Origin: Qingrenia yutianensis
GTDB taxonomy: Bacteria; Bacillota; Clostridia; UMGS1810
Reading direction: 5' to 3'
Assembly (NCBI RefSeq): GCF_014385105.1
Contig: NZ_JACRTE010000013.1
Coordinates: 1 to 48,359 of the forward strand
Length of the DNA stretch: 48,359 nucleotides
A program made the position numbers and the translations under genes. Below, piece by piece: positions 32,401 to 41,493 of the stretch (the stretch's first letter is position 1; each line of letters starts with the position of its first letter). A model generated the notes under the pieces. That model did not search any database and was not told where the DNA came from. It was given only the letters and a program-made list of their open reading frames with translations.

Positions 32401-35400
32401 CGATTGTCCCCGCTTGGGAGCAAAAGAAAAAGTCAAAGGTAAAGAGCTTTGACCTCCACCCGGATATTCCGATGGCAGAGCGACACAACTTTGACCTTGC
32501 CAATAATCAGGTTGAAGAAGTGAACAAGAAAGAACGCTTCCACCGAAACTATGCAGCGATTAAGGTCTTGAAGGATTGTCAAAGCGAAAATCGTTTTGCA
32601 ACACCCGATGAGCAGAAAATCTTGTCGAGATATGTCGGTTGGGGCGGTATTCCCGAAGCCTTTGACGAACGAGCCGGAGCTTGGCATACCGAATATGCAA
32701 TGCTAAAAAATATCCTGACGCCGGAGGAATATGCGTCGGCAAGAGAAAGCACCTTGACCGCCTTTTACACTCCGCCCGAAGTATCTACTGCCATTTACAA
32801 GGTGTTGGAACAGATGGGATTTCAGGAGGGCAACCTGCTTGAGCCGTCTTGCGGTATCGGTAACTTCATCGGTATGCTGCCTAAGTCAATGGAAAACGCA
32901 AAGGTTTACGGCGTGGAGCTTGATACCGTTTCAGCCGGTATCGCTCAGCAGCTTTATCAGAAATCTTCTATTGCGGCACAGGGCTTTGAGGAAGTAAATG
33001 TCCCCGACAGCTTCTTTGACGGCGTTATCGGCAATGTGCCTTTCGGAGATTTCAAAGTCTCCGATAAACGATACGACAAGTACAATTTCTTAATCCACGA
33101 TTATTTCTTTGCAAAATCGCTTGATAAGTTACGCCCCGGCGGTGTGATGGCTCTTGTGACAAGCAAAGGAACTATGGATAAGGAAAACTCCAATGTGCGT
33201 AAATATATCGCACAGAGGGCGGAGCTTCTTGGAGCAATCAGACTTCCGAACGACACCTTCAAAGGCAATGCCGGAACAGAGGTTGTATCCGATATTCTGT
33301 TCTTGCAAAAGCGAGACAGGCTAATAGATATTGAGCCTGACTGGGTTCATCTTGACACCGACGAAAACGGTATAAGGATGAACTCATATTTTGTTCAGCA
33401 CCCGGAAACGATACTCGGCGAAATGAAAATGGTAAGCGGTCGTTTCGGACCGGAAGCAACCTGTGAGCCGTTTGAAAACGCCGACCTTTCGGAGCTTTTG
33501 AACGAAGCTGTTTCAAACATTCACGGAGAAATCTCCGAATACGAAGTAGCCGATGAGCTGGAGGAAGAAGATAATTCTATCCCGGCAGACCCTACGGTAA
33601 GGAACTTCTCTTACACGGTTTTGGACGACAAAATCTATTTCCGTGAGAACTCCCGTATGTCCCCGGTGGAGGTATCGGCAACCGCCGAGAACCGCATTAA
33701 GGGTATGATTGGGATAAGAGATTGCGTCCGCAATCTGATTGAACTGCAAACCGAGGATTACCCGGACAGCGAAATCAAACAGGCACAGGAAAAGCTGAAC
33801 ACTCTGTATGACAGCTTTACAAAGAAGTACGGACTTATTAACAGCCGTGCCAATACTTCTGCCTTTTCCGACGACAGTTCCTATGCTCTGCTCTCTGCTC
33901 TTGAGGTCATCAACGAAGATGGCGAACTGGAACGCAAGGCAGATATGTTCTTCAAAAGGACGATAAAACCGCACAAGCCGGTAACGGAGGTTGATACCGC
34001 AGACGAAGCTCTCGCTGTCTCTATGGGTGAAAAAGCAGCCATTGATATGGAATATATGATGGAGCTTTCCGGCAAAAGCGAGGAGGAATTATTCGCTGAC
34101 CTAAAGGGTGTAATCTTTTTAAATCCTCTTTATGAGTACGGTAATTCTTATGAGCCGAAGTATCTGATGGCGGACGAATATCTGTCGGGCAATGTCCGTG
34201 AGAAGCTGGCGACAGCCAAAAGGTCTGCGGCATTGTATCCCGAAGATTACACCGTCAATGTGCAGGCACTTGAAAAGGTGCAGCCAAAGGATTTGACGGC
34301 AAGCGAGATTTCCGTAAGGCTCGGTGCGACTTGGATACCGCCCGAAATATTCCAACAGTTTATGTTTGAGTTTCTCGACACCCCACGCTATGCACAATGG
34401 AATATCAAGGTTCACTACTCCCAGTTTACCGGCGAATGGAACATTGAGGGAAAGAGCTATGACCGTTCCAATGTTAAAGCGTACAGCACATACGGCACTT
34501 CCCGTATCAACGCATATAAGATAATTGAGGAAACGCTGAACCTGAAAGATGTCCGTATCTTTGACTATATCGAAGATGAAGAAGGCAAGAAAAAAGCCGT
34601 TCTCAATAAAAAAGAGACGGCAATCGCACAGGCAAAGCAGGAACTCATAAAGCAGGGCTTTCAGGACTGGATATGGGCTGACCCTGCCCGCCGAGAAAAA
34701 CTCACGAAGATGTATAACGAAAAGTTCAACAGCATAAGACCCCGTGAGTACGACGGAAGCCACATTGTTTTCAACGGTATGAACCCGGAAATCGAACTCC
34801 GTGAACATCAGAAAAATGCGGTTGCACACATTCTGTACGGCGGCAATACGCTGTTGGCACACGCAGTCGGTGCGGGCAAGACCTTTGAAATGGTGGCGGC
34901 TGCTATGGAGTCCAAACGACTCGGACTTTGCAATAAGTCGCTGTTCGTAGTCCCGAATCACTTAACCGAACAATGGGCGGCGGAGTTCTTGCAGCTCTAT
35001 CCGGCGGCGAATATTCTTGTTGCGACAAAGCGAGATTTTGAGACCAAGAACCGCAAAAAATTCTGCGGTCGAATTGCTACGGGAGATTATGACGCAGTAA
35101 TCATCGGTCATTCCCAGTTTGAAAAAATACCGATGTCCATTGAAAGACAGAGGGCAATTCTTGAGCAGCAGCTTGAAGAACTGACAGACGGTATTATGGA
35201 TTTGAAGCGAAACCGTGGAGAAAATTTCTCCATAAAACAGCTTGAAAAGTCTAAAAAGTCCGTGAAACAAAAGCTGGAAAAGCTCAACGACCAAAGCCGC
35301 AAGGATGATGTTGTTACCTTTGAAGAACTCGGTGTGGACAGGCTCTTTATCGACGAGAGCCATTATTACAAGAACCTCTATCTTTACACCAAAATGCGTA

Positions 35401-37268
35401 ATGTGGGCGGTATCGCTCAAACGGAAGCACAGAAATCCTCCGACCTGTTTATGAAGTGCCGATACCTTGACGAGCTTACAGGCGGTCGAGGAACGATATT
35501 TGCGACCGGTACTCCTATCTCAAACAGTATGGTGGAACTCTATACCATTCAGCGATACTTGCAGTACAACACGCTTGTGAAAAACAACTTGCAACACTTC
35601 GACTCGTGGGCAAGTACCTTCGGAGAGACTGTAACAGCCGTTGAGCTTACCCCGGAGGGAACGGGTTACAGAGCGAAAACCCGCTTTGCAAAATTCTATA
35701 ACCTTCCGGAGCTTATGGCAATGTTTAAGGAGGTTGCCGACATTAAGACGGCGGATATGCTGGAGCTGCCTGTGCCGGAAGCACACTTCCACAATGTTGC
35801 GGTCAAGCCGTCGGAAATGCAGAAAGAAATGGTTGCTTCCCTTGCGGAACGAGCCGAGAAAGTCCGTGGCGGCGGTGTGGATTCGAGTGTGGATAATATG
35901 CTCAAAATCACAAACGACGGCAGAAAGCTGGCACTTGACCAGCGTATGCTAAACGATATGCTGCCTGATTTTGAGGGCAGTAAAATCAACGCCTGCGTCG
36001 ATAACATCTACCGTATTTGGGAGGAAACAGCCGATAAAAAATCGGCACAGCTTGTGTTCTGCGACCTCTCAACGCCAAAGAATGACGGCACATTCTCGGT
36101 GTATAACGATATCAGAAAAAAGCTCATAGAGCGTGGTGTCCCCGAAAGCGAAGTCCGCTTTATCCACGAAGCAGATACCGATGTGAAGAAAAAAGAACTG
36201 TTCCAAAAGACCCGTAAAGGCGAGGTCAGAGTGCTTCTCGGTTCTACGCAGAAGATGGGAGCCGGCACGAATGTTCAGGACAGACTTATCGCACTTCACG
36301 ATGTCGATTGCCCGTGGAGACCGTCAGACTTGGAGCAGCGTTCCGGTCGAATTATCCGTCAGGGCAACTCAAACCCTGATGTAGATATTTACCGCTATGT
36401 AACGGAGCAGACCTTTGACGCATATCTCTATCAGCTTGTAGAGGGAAAGCAAAAATTCGCCAGTCAGATTATGACGAGCAAATCTCCGGTGCGTTCTGCC
36501 GAGGATATTGATGAAACCGCCCTGTCCTATGCAGAGATTAAAATGCTTGCCACCGGCAATCCGTATATTAAGGAAAAGATGGATTTGGATATTCAAGTCC
36601 AAAAGCTGAAGCTCTTAAAATCCAACTTTCTATCAGAAAAATACGCTTTGGAGGATAAGATAATCAAATATTATCCGCAGAGAATTACAGCTTTGGAAAA
36701 CCGTATTGAAGGCTTGAAGCAAGATGTAGAAACTGCGAAACAGCACCCGAAACCAACGGACGACCGCTTTGTCGGTATGGAGGTTAAGGGTGTTTTTTAT
36801 TCCGAAAAAGCCGACGCCGGTAAAGCAATCATTGAAGTCTGTAAGCAGATGAACAGCCCCGACCCTATTCCTCTCGGCAAGTACCGAGGGTTTGAAACGG
36901 AGCTGCTTTTTAATACCGCAGAGCGAAATTATGAGGTTCGACTGAAGGGTGCGACAAGCAGAAATGTTCCTCTCGGCGATGACGCACACGGCAATATTAT
37001 CCGTCTTGATAACGGAATTGAGAGATTTGCCGAGAGCTTATCGCTTGCGGAAAATGACCTTGAGAACACCAAAAATCAGTTGGAAACCGCAAAGAAAGAA
37101 GTCCAAAAACCATTTATCCAAGAGGAAGAATTGAAAACAAAGCTTGCCCGACTGGACGAGCTGAATATCTTGCTCAATATGGATAAGCGAGAAAACGAAA
37201 TTGTCGGCGGCGAACCCGATGAGGGCGAAGTGCCGAAGACACGAAAGGAGAAAACCTATGAACGATAA
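29466..37268 (+). CDS. Giant polyvalent protein: ArdC-like N-terminus, N6-adenine methylase and SNF2-type helicase
   Basis: 2600 residues from GTG 29466 (GGAGGTG upstream). Residues about 15-85 resemble the ArdC N-terminal ssDNA-binding domain (LLIYAQRPDAT...FGRWVNRGAKGIAVF). Residues 276-393 are low-complexity Ser/Glu/Gly/Asp-rich and are overprinted by tnpV. A methylase core follows with LEPSCGIGNF (1125-1134) and GNVPF (1189-1193, in place of the usual N/DPPF). The helicase has Walker A GAGKT (1802-1806), DESH (1963-1966) and motif VI RSGRIIRQG (2292-2300). The C-terminus is coiled coil. Such proteins are the largest genes of Tn1549-like elements and are thought to process or protect transferred DNA. 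The changed methylase motif may reduce catalysis. Confidence 0.88.
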   Translation: MARKFDLISELYERTCFAVTDNPVNWQSFLKTAGRNFRLRFDEQLLIYAQRPDATAVLEIERWNGTFGRWVNRGAKGIAVFEDADRSRQRLIHYFDISDTHESRYSRPVPIWEMRPEYEAEVIETLENTFGAVNDTTSIENVVKESISNAVEDNIADYISDFMSLGAGSDIEYLSADEANVLYLELVRNSVSYMVMARLGLNADKVYSPDDFAGISSFNSQEVLNAVGIATSDIAEMALLPVSRTISTLSKENRIIDEQGQSEYNKDIKDERSQSDERNHIHDGGRLQSSEPEAAGADGSDSRQMVADEENLSEGTSQNPVLQSSDERDSEQSLGGGSAESQRTGGNSREADGTESRADGADESGRYDEVGSSDEQHQELGTGNREESGNIRLEYYDRNHEDKSLPFFGGDDTIREILGTTPHLSASKEEIKDFYERNTDNATRTEYIKGIFNNDYTQLPLSDGRLVGYKTFQNVLHLWEGEYENRTAQSFYDWGVIAQHFEAMRLLGELTDTMKPLPSMGGQLTLIMGNQAEEQKTSAFTFSQEIIDAVLTRGSGVSEGKMRIYEQFEKSLSAKENADFLKNEYGWGGSYPVIIGAGIDEQHDGKGITISKGIGSDKPHITLSWSQVEKRIGDLIRMDRYLNPKEKEKYPEWLEKQEERRAELAEQRKNREILSTAPPEPENKVDEPEAQYEYHLGDSVYIGASQYEILSFDENRVKLYNFDMPLFNKELSREEFDRKVRENPMNDHLKVSVLPAEEKAVTGENEAQNDTETVQDFSSKTGYDDAFFIDRDNESVTWMYYNPDSNAGGQYVTNTLSFDEIQQAAREYDSAENFFDYLGSIANQELADVGTEWFEEAESQFSQQPDFTDCTKATMQSLVAAVSEVPVYDRETEILYSVLGRLKIDDIGLGYDENGLVARDGDNEWHGAEFYHFLVDEAFVFEDDGSVLGIRPDLLDDFKALSEHNGVEVKDNREKEPEPIVPAWEQKKKSKVKSFDLHPDIPMAERHNFDLANNQVEEVNKKERFHRNYAAIKVLKDCQSENRFATPDEQKILSRYVGWGGIPEAFDERAGAWHTEYAMLKNILTPEEYASARESTLTAFYTPPEVSTAIYKVLEQMGFQEGNLLEPSCGIGNFIGMLPKSMENAKVYGVELDTVSAGIAQQLYQKSSIAAQGFEEVNVPDSFFDGVIGNVPFGDFKVSDKRYDKYNFLIHDYFFAKSLDKLRPGGVMALVTSKGTMDKENSNVRKYIAQRAELLGAIRLPNDTFKGNAGTEVVSDILFLQKRDRLIDIEPDWVHLDTDENGIRMNSYFVQHPETILGEMKMVSGRFGPEATCEPFENADLSELLNEAVSNIHGEISEYEVADELEEEDNSIPADPTVRNFSYTVLDDKIYFRENSRMSPVEVSATAENRIKGMIGIRDCVRNLIELQTEDYPDSEIKQAQEKLNTLYDSFTKKYGLINSRANTSAFSDDSSYALLSALEVINEDGELERKADMFFKRTIKPHKPVTEVDTADEALAVSMGEKAAIDMEYMMELSGKSEEELFADLKGVIFLNPLYEYGNSYEPKYLMADEYLSGNVREKLATAKRSAALYPEDYTVNVQALEKVQPKDLTASEISVRLGATWIPPEIFQQFMFEFLDTPRYAQWNIKVHYSQFTGEWNIEGKSYDRSNVKAYSTYGTSRINAYKIIEETLNLKDVRIFDYIEDEEGKKKAVLNKKETAIAQAKQELIKQGFQDWIWADPARREKLTKMYNEKFNSIRPREYDGSHIVFNGMNPEIELREHQKNAVAHILYGGNTLLAHAVGAGKTFEMVAAAMESKRLGLCNKSLFVVPNHLTEQWAAEFLQLYPAANILVATKRDFETKNRKKFCGRIATGDYDAVIIGHSQFEKIPMSIERQRAILEQQLEELTDGIMDLKRNRGENFSIKQLEKSKKSVKQKLEKLNDQSRKDDVVTFEELGVDRLFIDESHYYKNLYLYTKMRNVGGIAQTEAQKSSDLFMKCRYLDELTGGRGTIFATGTPISNSMVELYTIQRYLQYNTLVKNNLQHFDSWASTFGETVTAVELTPEGTGYRAKTRFAKFYNLPELMAMFKEVADIKTADMLELPVPEAHFHNVAVKPSEMQKEMVASLAERAEKVRGGGVDSSVDNMLKITNDGRKLALDQRMLNDMLPDFEGSKINACVDNIYRIWEETADKKSAQLVFCDLSTPKNDGTFSVYNDIRKKLIERGVPESEVRFIHEADTDVKKKELFQKTRKGEVRVLLGSTQKMGAGTNVQDRLIALHDVDCPWRPSDLEQRSGRIIRQGNSNPDVDIYRYVTEQTFDAYLYQLVEGKQKFASQIMTSKSPVRSAEDIDETALSYAEIKMLATGNPYIKEKMDLDIQVQKLKLLKSNFLSEKYALEDKIIKYYPQRITALENRIEGLKQDVETAKQHPKPTDDRFVGMEVKGVFYSEKADAGKAIIEVCKQMNSPDPIPLGKYRGFETELLFNTAERNYEVRLKGATSRNVPLGDDAHGNIIRLDNGIERFAESLSLAENDLENTKNQLETAKKEVQKPFIQEEELKTKLARLDELNILLNMDKRENEIVGGEPDEGEVPKTRKEKTYER
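30292..30645 (+). CDS. tnpV: TnpV-family protein nested in another frame of the giant gene
   Basis: 117 residues in the +1 frame relative to the surrounding 2600-residue gene. ATG 30292 has its own AAAGGAG 7 bases upstream. The sequence MSEITYTMVGDYNLPNLKLP, then TLGRWSQMRRTYLKEH, NLLTKGILNSHLAEV and VRLMNNIRNSAQEIV, matches the TnpV family of transposon proteins over its whole length. TnpV is a small protein of clostridial mobile elements whose role is unclear (possible recombination accessory). The host frame here encodes only a disordered linker, so the linker is the shadow of tnpV rather than the reverse. See findings. Confidence 0.88.
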   Translation: MSEITYTMVGDYNLPNLKLPEQTEVTLGRWSQMRRTYLKEHHKILYYNLLTKGILNSHLAEVQQRASELEETLVKQMAQKAGLTEQMKAEDMMKWVRLMNNIRNSAQEIVKNQVIFA

Positions 37269-37650
37269 AATGACACCCGATAAGGAAAGAGAAAACTGCC
37301 CTTGCAGGAAATCAATCATCAACCCTTTTGACGCAATGATGATGGTTGTGGTCAGGAGACTTGATAAAGCATATCTCGAATTGAAAAGAAGCAAACCACC
37401 CGCAAAGGAAGCAGAATTTGCTCTTAGAAATGCAAAGCTTTCTTTCTACGGAGAGTTGGTTCGACAGAGCATTGAAACGGTGTTTTCGCCGGAAGAAATC
37501 ATTGCTTTGTATGAAAACGACGACCTTGCGGGAGGTGCTTGGACTGTTTGGAATGACATCGGCTGCCCTGTTGACAAGATACTTATCATCATTGCAAAGC
37601 TCAGTATCAACGAACCGATACAGAAAGCTGTTGCCGATTTGCTGATGTAG
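37258..37650 (+). CDS. Conserved element protein, unknown function (130 aa)
   Basis: ATG 37258 overlaps the end of the giant gene by 11 bases with AAAGGAG upstream. Helical protein with MMMVVVRRLDKAYLELKRSKPPAKEAEFALRNAKLSFYGELVRQSIETVFSPEEIIALYEN as the conserved core; N-terminal ENCPCRKS has two cysteines. No known function. Ends 16 bases before the next gene. Confidence 0.65.
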   Translation: MNDKMTPDKERENCPCRKSIINPFDAMMMVVVRRLDKAYLELKRSKPPAKEAEFALRNAKLSFYGELVRQSIETVFSPEEIIALYENDDLAGGAWTVWNDIGCPVDKILIIIAKLSINEPIQKAVADLLM

Positions 37651-37666
37651 AACGGCGGTGATACCT

Positions 37667-38620
37667 ATGCCGTATATAGCACCGGAAGTCATAACAGAAG
37701 CCAAGCGAATGGACTTATTAACCTATCTCAGAGAGTATGAACCGGGCGAGCTTGTCAAGTTTTCAAGCAACACCTACACCACAAGAACCCACGACAGCTT
37801 GAAGATTTCCAACGGAAAATGGATGTGGTGGTCGAGAGGTATCGGGGGCAAATCCGCCCTCGATTATCTTATCAAAGTCCGTGGAATGGATTTTGTGCAG
37901 GCGGTTCAGACCATTATGGGAAACGGTTCAGTCAGCTTTCCGACTTGCAAAAATATCAAAAGCTATGAGGAACAGCCTTTGCTTCTGCCCCAAAAAAGCC
38001 CCACTACCGAGGTGGTATTTGATTACCTTTTCGGGCGTGGGATTGATTATGAAATCATCAACCACTGTTTGGAACAGGAGCTAATCATTGAGTCGCTCCC
38101 ATATCACAATGCTGTTTTTATCGGCTATGACGAGAACAAAGAACCTAAATACGCCGCTTACAGAGCAACAAACCAATCAAGGATTATGGGCGACTGCACC
38201 GGCAGTAAAAAGCAATATTCTTTCCGCCTGACTGCCGAAAACACCGGAGAGGTTCATCTTTTTGAGTGTGCCATTGACCTGCTTTCCTATGCAACTTTGA
38301 TGAAGCTGGAGGGCAAAGACTGGCGACAGTTTAACCTTGTTTCTCTTGCGGGAGTGTATTCCCCAAAGCAGAAAATTGAGGACTCGAAAGTGCCTGTTAC
38401 ACTCGGCAGGCTGCTTGAAAAGGACAAAACAATCAGGCGAATTGTTCTTCATTTGGACAATGATATTGCCGGAAGAAAAGCTACCAAAGCGTTGCAGACT
38501 ATTCTCTCAGATAAGTATGAAGTCGTTGACGACCCTCCCCAATACGGGAAAGATGTCAACGATTTTCTTTGTAAACGCTTAGGGATAAAGGATAAAACCG
38601 AAAGGAGTTTTGCACGATGA
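37667..38620 (+). CDS. DUF3991/Toprim primase-like protein
   Basis: 317 residues from ATG 37667 (the GTG at 37658 is unlikely). The N-terminal region with WMWWSRGIGGKSALDYLIKVRGMDF is the primase-like DUF3991 core. The Toprim part has HLFECAIDLLSYA (the catalytic Glu) and VLHLDNDIAGRKA (the DxD pair) near 197-210 and 265-280. It likely makes primers or nicks during replication of the transferred strand. The N-terminal zinc finger common to DnaG-like primases is absent. It overlaps the next gene by 4 bases (ATGA). Confidence 0.85.
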   Translation: MPYIAPEVITEAKRMDLLTYLREYEPGELVKFSSNTYTTRTHDSLKISNGKWMWWSRGIGGKSALDYLIKVRGMDFVQAVQTIMGNGSVSFPTCKNIKSYEEQPLLLPQKSPTTEVVFDYLFGRGIDYEIINHCLEQELIIESLPYHNAVFIGYDENKEPKYAAYRATNQSRIMGDCTGSKKQYSFRLTAENTGEVHLFECAIDLLSYATLMKLEGKDWRQFNLVSLAGVYSPKQKIEDSKVPVTLGRLLEKDKTIRRIVLHLDNDIAGRKATKALQTILSDKYEVVDDPPQYGKDVNDFLCKRLGIKDKTERSFAR

Positions 38621-39534
38621 AACTAAAAGAAATCAGAGAAATGTACCCGGAGGGTACGCAGATTGTACTCACTGAAATGGCTGGCGAAAGTCAAATGCCC
38701 TATGGGCTAAAAGGAACAGTTAAGTTCGTTGACGACGCCGGACAGATTCATATGAGTTGGGAAAACGGCAGCTCTCTTGCTTTGAATATTCACGAGGATA
38801 CCTTTGAAAAGGTCGAAGCACCGGAGAAGATTTCCGTCATTCTTGTTGAGCCGGGCAGGTATCCGAAACTTATTGAAATCGAGGATACCCTTGAAGCAAT
38901 GCAGTCTCTTGTGGAGGGAGATATTGAAGAATATATGCCCTTTGAGGACGAGGTTGCCATCATCTGCAACGAGGAAGGAAAGATGAACGGTATGCCTCTG
39001 AACAGGGCTGTTTATTCCGAGCCTGAAAATGTTGAGATGAGTTATCCGCAGTTGAAAGCTCATTTCCGGCAGGCAGAAAAAGAAAGAAACCACACGACCG
39101 GATATATTGTTTTTACGGATGACAGCTTTGACAAGCCTTACACAGAAGAACAAAGAACCTATGTTGTCAGCAGTAACAATAAGGCTTTCATTGAGGGTAT
39201 GGGCGGATATTCTATCTATGCTTCTTCCCTTGACGGCTCGGATAAATGTGTGCGACTGGAAGCGTATATGGCTGATGAACACGGCGGCAAGGACGGTTGG
39301 AAGATTGAAAAATGTTATGTGAAAGACGACAGCAACCGTGAAATGCTCGACATTATTGCCGGCAAGTTTTTCATTGCATACGCACCGATTGAGTCGGAAA
39401 AGTTTCTCAGTATGCCGAAAGAACTGGCTCGTAAGTACGAGGAAAAGTTCAAATACCCGGAGAGATTTTACAAGTCTTTGGACGGTATTGAAGCAAAGCC
39501 GTATAAGCCGGTCTCCAAGGATATGGAGAGATAA
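38617..39534 (+). CDS. DUF4314/DUF3846 multi-domain element protein
   Basis: 305 residues. The N-terminal 70 residues (LKEIREMYPEGTQIVLTEMAGES...GLKGTVKFVDDAGQIHMSWENG) match the small DUF4314 SH3-like domain, and residues about 72-135 (ISVILVEPGRYPKLIEIEDTLEAMQSLVEGDIEEYMPFEDEVAIICNEEGK) match DUF3846. A third region about 140-295 is unassigned. Such chains of small domains are typical of element-encoded polyvalent proteins. Start overlaps the previous stop (ATGA), so coupled. Function unknown. Confidence 0.78.
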   Translation: MKLKEIREMYPEGTQIVLTEMAGESQMPYGLKGTVKFVDDAGQIHMSWENGSSLALNIHEDTFEKVEAPEKISVILVEPGRYPKLIEIEDTLEAMQSLVEGDIEEYMPFEDEVAIICNEEGKMNGMPLNRAVYSEPENVEMSYPQLKAHFRQAEKERNHTTGYIVFTDDSFDKPYTEEQRTYVVSSNNKAFIEGMGGYSIYASSLDGSDKCVRLEAYMADEHGGKDGWKIEKCYVKDDSNREMLDIIAGKFFIAYAPIESEKFLSMPKELARKYEEKFKYPERFYKSLDGIEAKPYKPVSKDMER

Positions 39535-39546
39535 TAGTCAATCTAT

Positions 39547-39636
39547 GGGGCAACCCTGAGTGTCTGCATAATCTTAGCGAGCAGACCATTTATGGACAGG
39601 AATGTCCAAAACGGTACACTCGTTAGGGGTTGCCCC
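39547..39636 (+). other. Candidate origin of transfer (oriT): nested inverted repeats upstream of mobC
   Basis: GGGGCAACCC (39547-39556) has its exact complement GGGTTGCCCC at 39627-39636, and directly inside it GAGTGT (39558-39563) pairs with ACACTC (39616-39621). Within this stem lie GTCTGC/GCAGAC (39562-39567/39581-39586) and the perfect hairpin TGGACA-GGAA-TGTCCA (39593-39608). This position, in the gap between the accessory run and mobC-relaxase, is where an oriT is expected for a MOBP relaxase. The nick site cannot be named from sequence alone. The same arms could alternatively act as RNA. Confidence 0.5.
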
Positions 39637-39666
39637 TAATACCCCAAGCAAGAAAGGAGTAAAGCA

Positions 39667-39810
39667 ATGCGGGAGATAGTATTGGTTGCCGCCGGGTTAA
39701 TCATCGGCGGCTTTTTCGGAGTAACAACAATGTGCCTGTTTCAGATAAACCGGGACAGGCACTATATTAACAGAAAGGACAGCGATAAAAATGAGCAAGA
39801 GAAACATTGA
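39667..39810 (+). CDS. DUF3789-type small membrane protein
   Basis: 47 residues (ATG 39667, AAAGGAG 7 bases upstream). One membrane helix, IVLVAAGLIIGGFFGVTTMCLFQI, with the GG...GVTTMC signature of DUF3789 proteins of clostridial conjugative elements, followed by a charged tail. It overlaps the start of mobC by 20 bases, so it belongs to the mobilisation operon. Unknown function. Confidence 0.78.
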   Translation: MREIVLVAAGLIIGGFFGVTTMCLFQINRDRHYINRKDSDKNEQEKH

Positions 39811-40132
39811 AAAGCACATTCTGATGAACAAGGCAGAAGCTCAGGATTTGCAGAAAAAAGCAAAGCGGGCGTGTCTTTCCGAAGGCGGTCTTATCCGTTT
39901 GCTTCTCAAAGGATACGAGCCGAGAGAAAAGCCCGACGAAAGATTTTACGATGTTATGCGTGAGTTATCTGCTATCGGGAACAACATCAATCAGCTTGCG
40001 GTAAAAGCAAATTCCCTCGGATTTGTTGACGCACCGCAGCTCAAAAAGGAAGCCGAGCGTTGGCACAAGTTTCAGGCTGATGTGGAGCGTACTTTTTTAA
40101 GACCCGATAAGAGCGATATGAAATGGCAGTAA
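39791..40132 (+). CDS. mobC: MobC-type relaxosome accessory protein
   Basis: 113 residues. It starts with a ribbon-helix-helix-like N-terminus (IEKHILMNKAEAQDLQKKAKRACLSEGGLIRLLLKGYEP) and has the MobC family C-terminus (MRELSAIGNNINQLAVKANSLGF). It should bind oriT and help the relaxase melt it. It overlaps the relaxase start by 10 bases. Confidence 0.9.
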   Translation: MSKRNIEKHILMNKAEAQDLQKKAKRACLSEGGLIRLLLKGYEPREKPDERFYDVMRELSAIGNNINQLAVKANSLGFVDAPQLKKEAERWHKFQADVERTFLRPDKSDMKWQ

Positions 40133-41493
40133 GTAAATTGTGGTCGGTCACATCAAGGCTCGGTCAGGTAATCGACTATGCCGCCAATCCCGAAAAGACT
40201 GCGACAGACATTTACACCGAGGAACAGTATCAGGCTCTCCGTGATGTTCTCAGCTATGCAAAGGACGAAGAAAAAACTGAGCGTGAGTTTTTCGTTGAGG
40301 GTATCAACTGCAATCCGGCGACCGCAAGAGACCAGTTTGTGTCTGTGAAAAAAGCATACGGCAAAGACGATGGCATTCAAGCCTATCACGGATACCTGAG
40401 CTTTAAGGAACAGGATATTTCCCCGGAGCTTGCACAGAAAATCGGAATGGAATTTGCAAACGAAGTGTGGGGCAAAAGATTTCAGGTGGTGGTTACTACT
40501 CATCTGAACACAAAGCACCTGCACTGCCACTATGTAATCAATTCCGTTTCCTTTGTGGACGGTAAGCGATTATGGGGAGACGAAAAAGCGTGGTTCAAGT
40601 TCCGCTTGGTTGCCGACCGTCTCTGTGAAAAGTACGGACTGTATTACAATCCGAACCCGAACCGCAGTAAGCAATCCTCATATTACTACAAGCAGGAACA
40701 AGCCGGTATGCCGAGCCGATACTCCATTACCCGTGACGCCATTGATGAAGCGATTGCACACAGCACTAACTTAAAGACCTTTGATTATATCCTGACGCAG
40801 ATGGGCTATGAGCATTGTCTCAGCGACAGCCGAAAGTATTGGACGATTGTTCCGAAAGGATACAAGAAGCCGATACGACTTAAATCCCTCGGAGAGAATT
40901 ATACCGAGGACGCAATCAAGCGTAGGCTGACGGAAAATCAAAAGGTTCTCATCGTTCCTTTTGTAAAGGAAACGGTAAGAGTCACACAGTACCGATTGCC
41001 CACAAGAGAACACAAAATCAAAAAGGTCGGCGGACTGTATGGGCTGTATCTGCATTACTGCTATAAACTCGGTTATCTGCCGAAATATAAAAAACAGAAT
41101 ACCGCAAGGCTTCACTATCTTTTGAAAGAAGATTTACTGAAGCTGGACAAAATCACTCAGGAGACAAGGCTGCTTGGACGGGAGAACATTTCTACCGACG
41201 AGCAGCTTTTCTCATATAAAGAGTCCGTATTGTCGCAAATCAAATCCCTGACTGACGATAGAACGCACCTGCGAAAACAGTTAAGAAGAAATTTGAGTGA
41301 CGATGAGCTATCAAATGTCAAAGAGCAGATTACGGCAATCACGAGCAAGCTGTGGACTCTCCGAAAAGAGGTCGGTCTTTGTGATGACATAGCCGAAAGG
41401 TCAAAGGTCATTGAAGCCAACCTTGAAACGGTAAGAGCTTACGAAGAAAAACAAGAACGAAAGGAGCAGAACCGTAATGACAAACGGAGGTGA
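40123..41493 (+). CDS. MOBP-family relaxase
   Basis: 456 residues. Nicks oriT and pilots the strand through the channel. The histidine triad motif is HLNTKHLHCHYV (about 127-138); the catalytic tyrosine probably lies in the N-terminal 20 residues or near IDYAANPEKT (Tyr at about 19). The middle shows SRYSITRDAID and the C-terminal third is a coiled coil (about 345-456). The last 48 residues (from KLWTLRKEVG) are encoded again 883 bases downstream, fused to pcfB copy 1. Length is normal. It overlaps pcfB copy 1 by 17 bases. Confidence 0.93.
   Translation: MAVSKLWSVTSRLGQVIDYAANPEKTATDIYTEEQYQALRDVLSYAKDEEKTEREFFVEGINCNPATARDQFVSVKKAYGKDDGIQAYHGYLSFKEQDISPELAQKIGMEFANEVWGKRFQVVVTTHLNTKHLHCHYVINSVSFVDGKRLWGDEKAWFKFRLVADRLCEKYGLYYNPNPNRSKQSSYYYKQEQAGMPSRYSITRDAIDEAIAHSTNLKTFDYILTQMGYEHCLSDSRKYWTIVPKGYKKPIRLKSLGENYTEDAIKRRLTENQKVLIVPFVKETVRVTQYRLPTREHKIKKVGGLYGLYLHYCYKLGYLPKYKKQNTARLHYLLKEDLLKLDKITQETRLLGRENISTDEQLFSYKESVLSQIKSLTDDRTHLRKQLRRNLSDDELSNVKEQITAITSKLWTLRKEVGLCDDIAERSKVIEANLETVRAYEEKQERKEQNRNDKRR

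Noticed and set aside
37201..37257. Upstream extension of the 130-residue gene
   Set aside because: Lies inside the end of the giant gene without a ribosome binding site; ATG 37258 is well placed.
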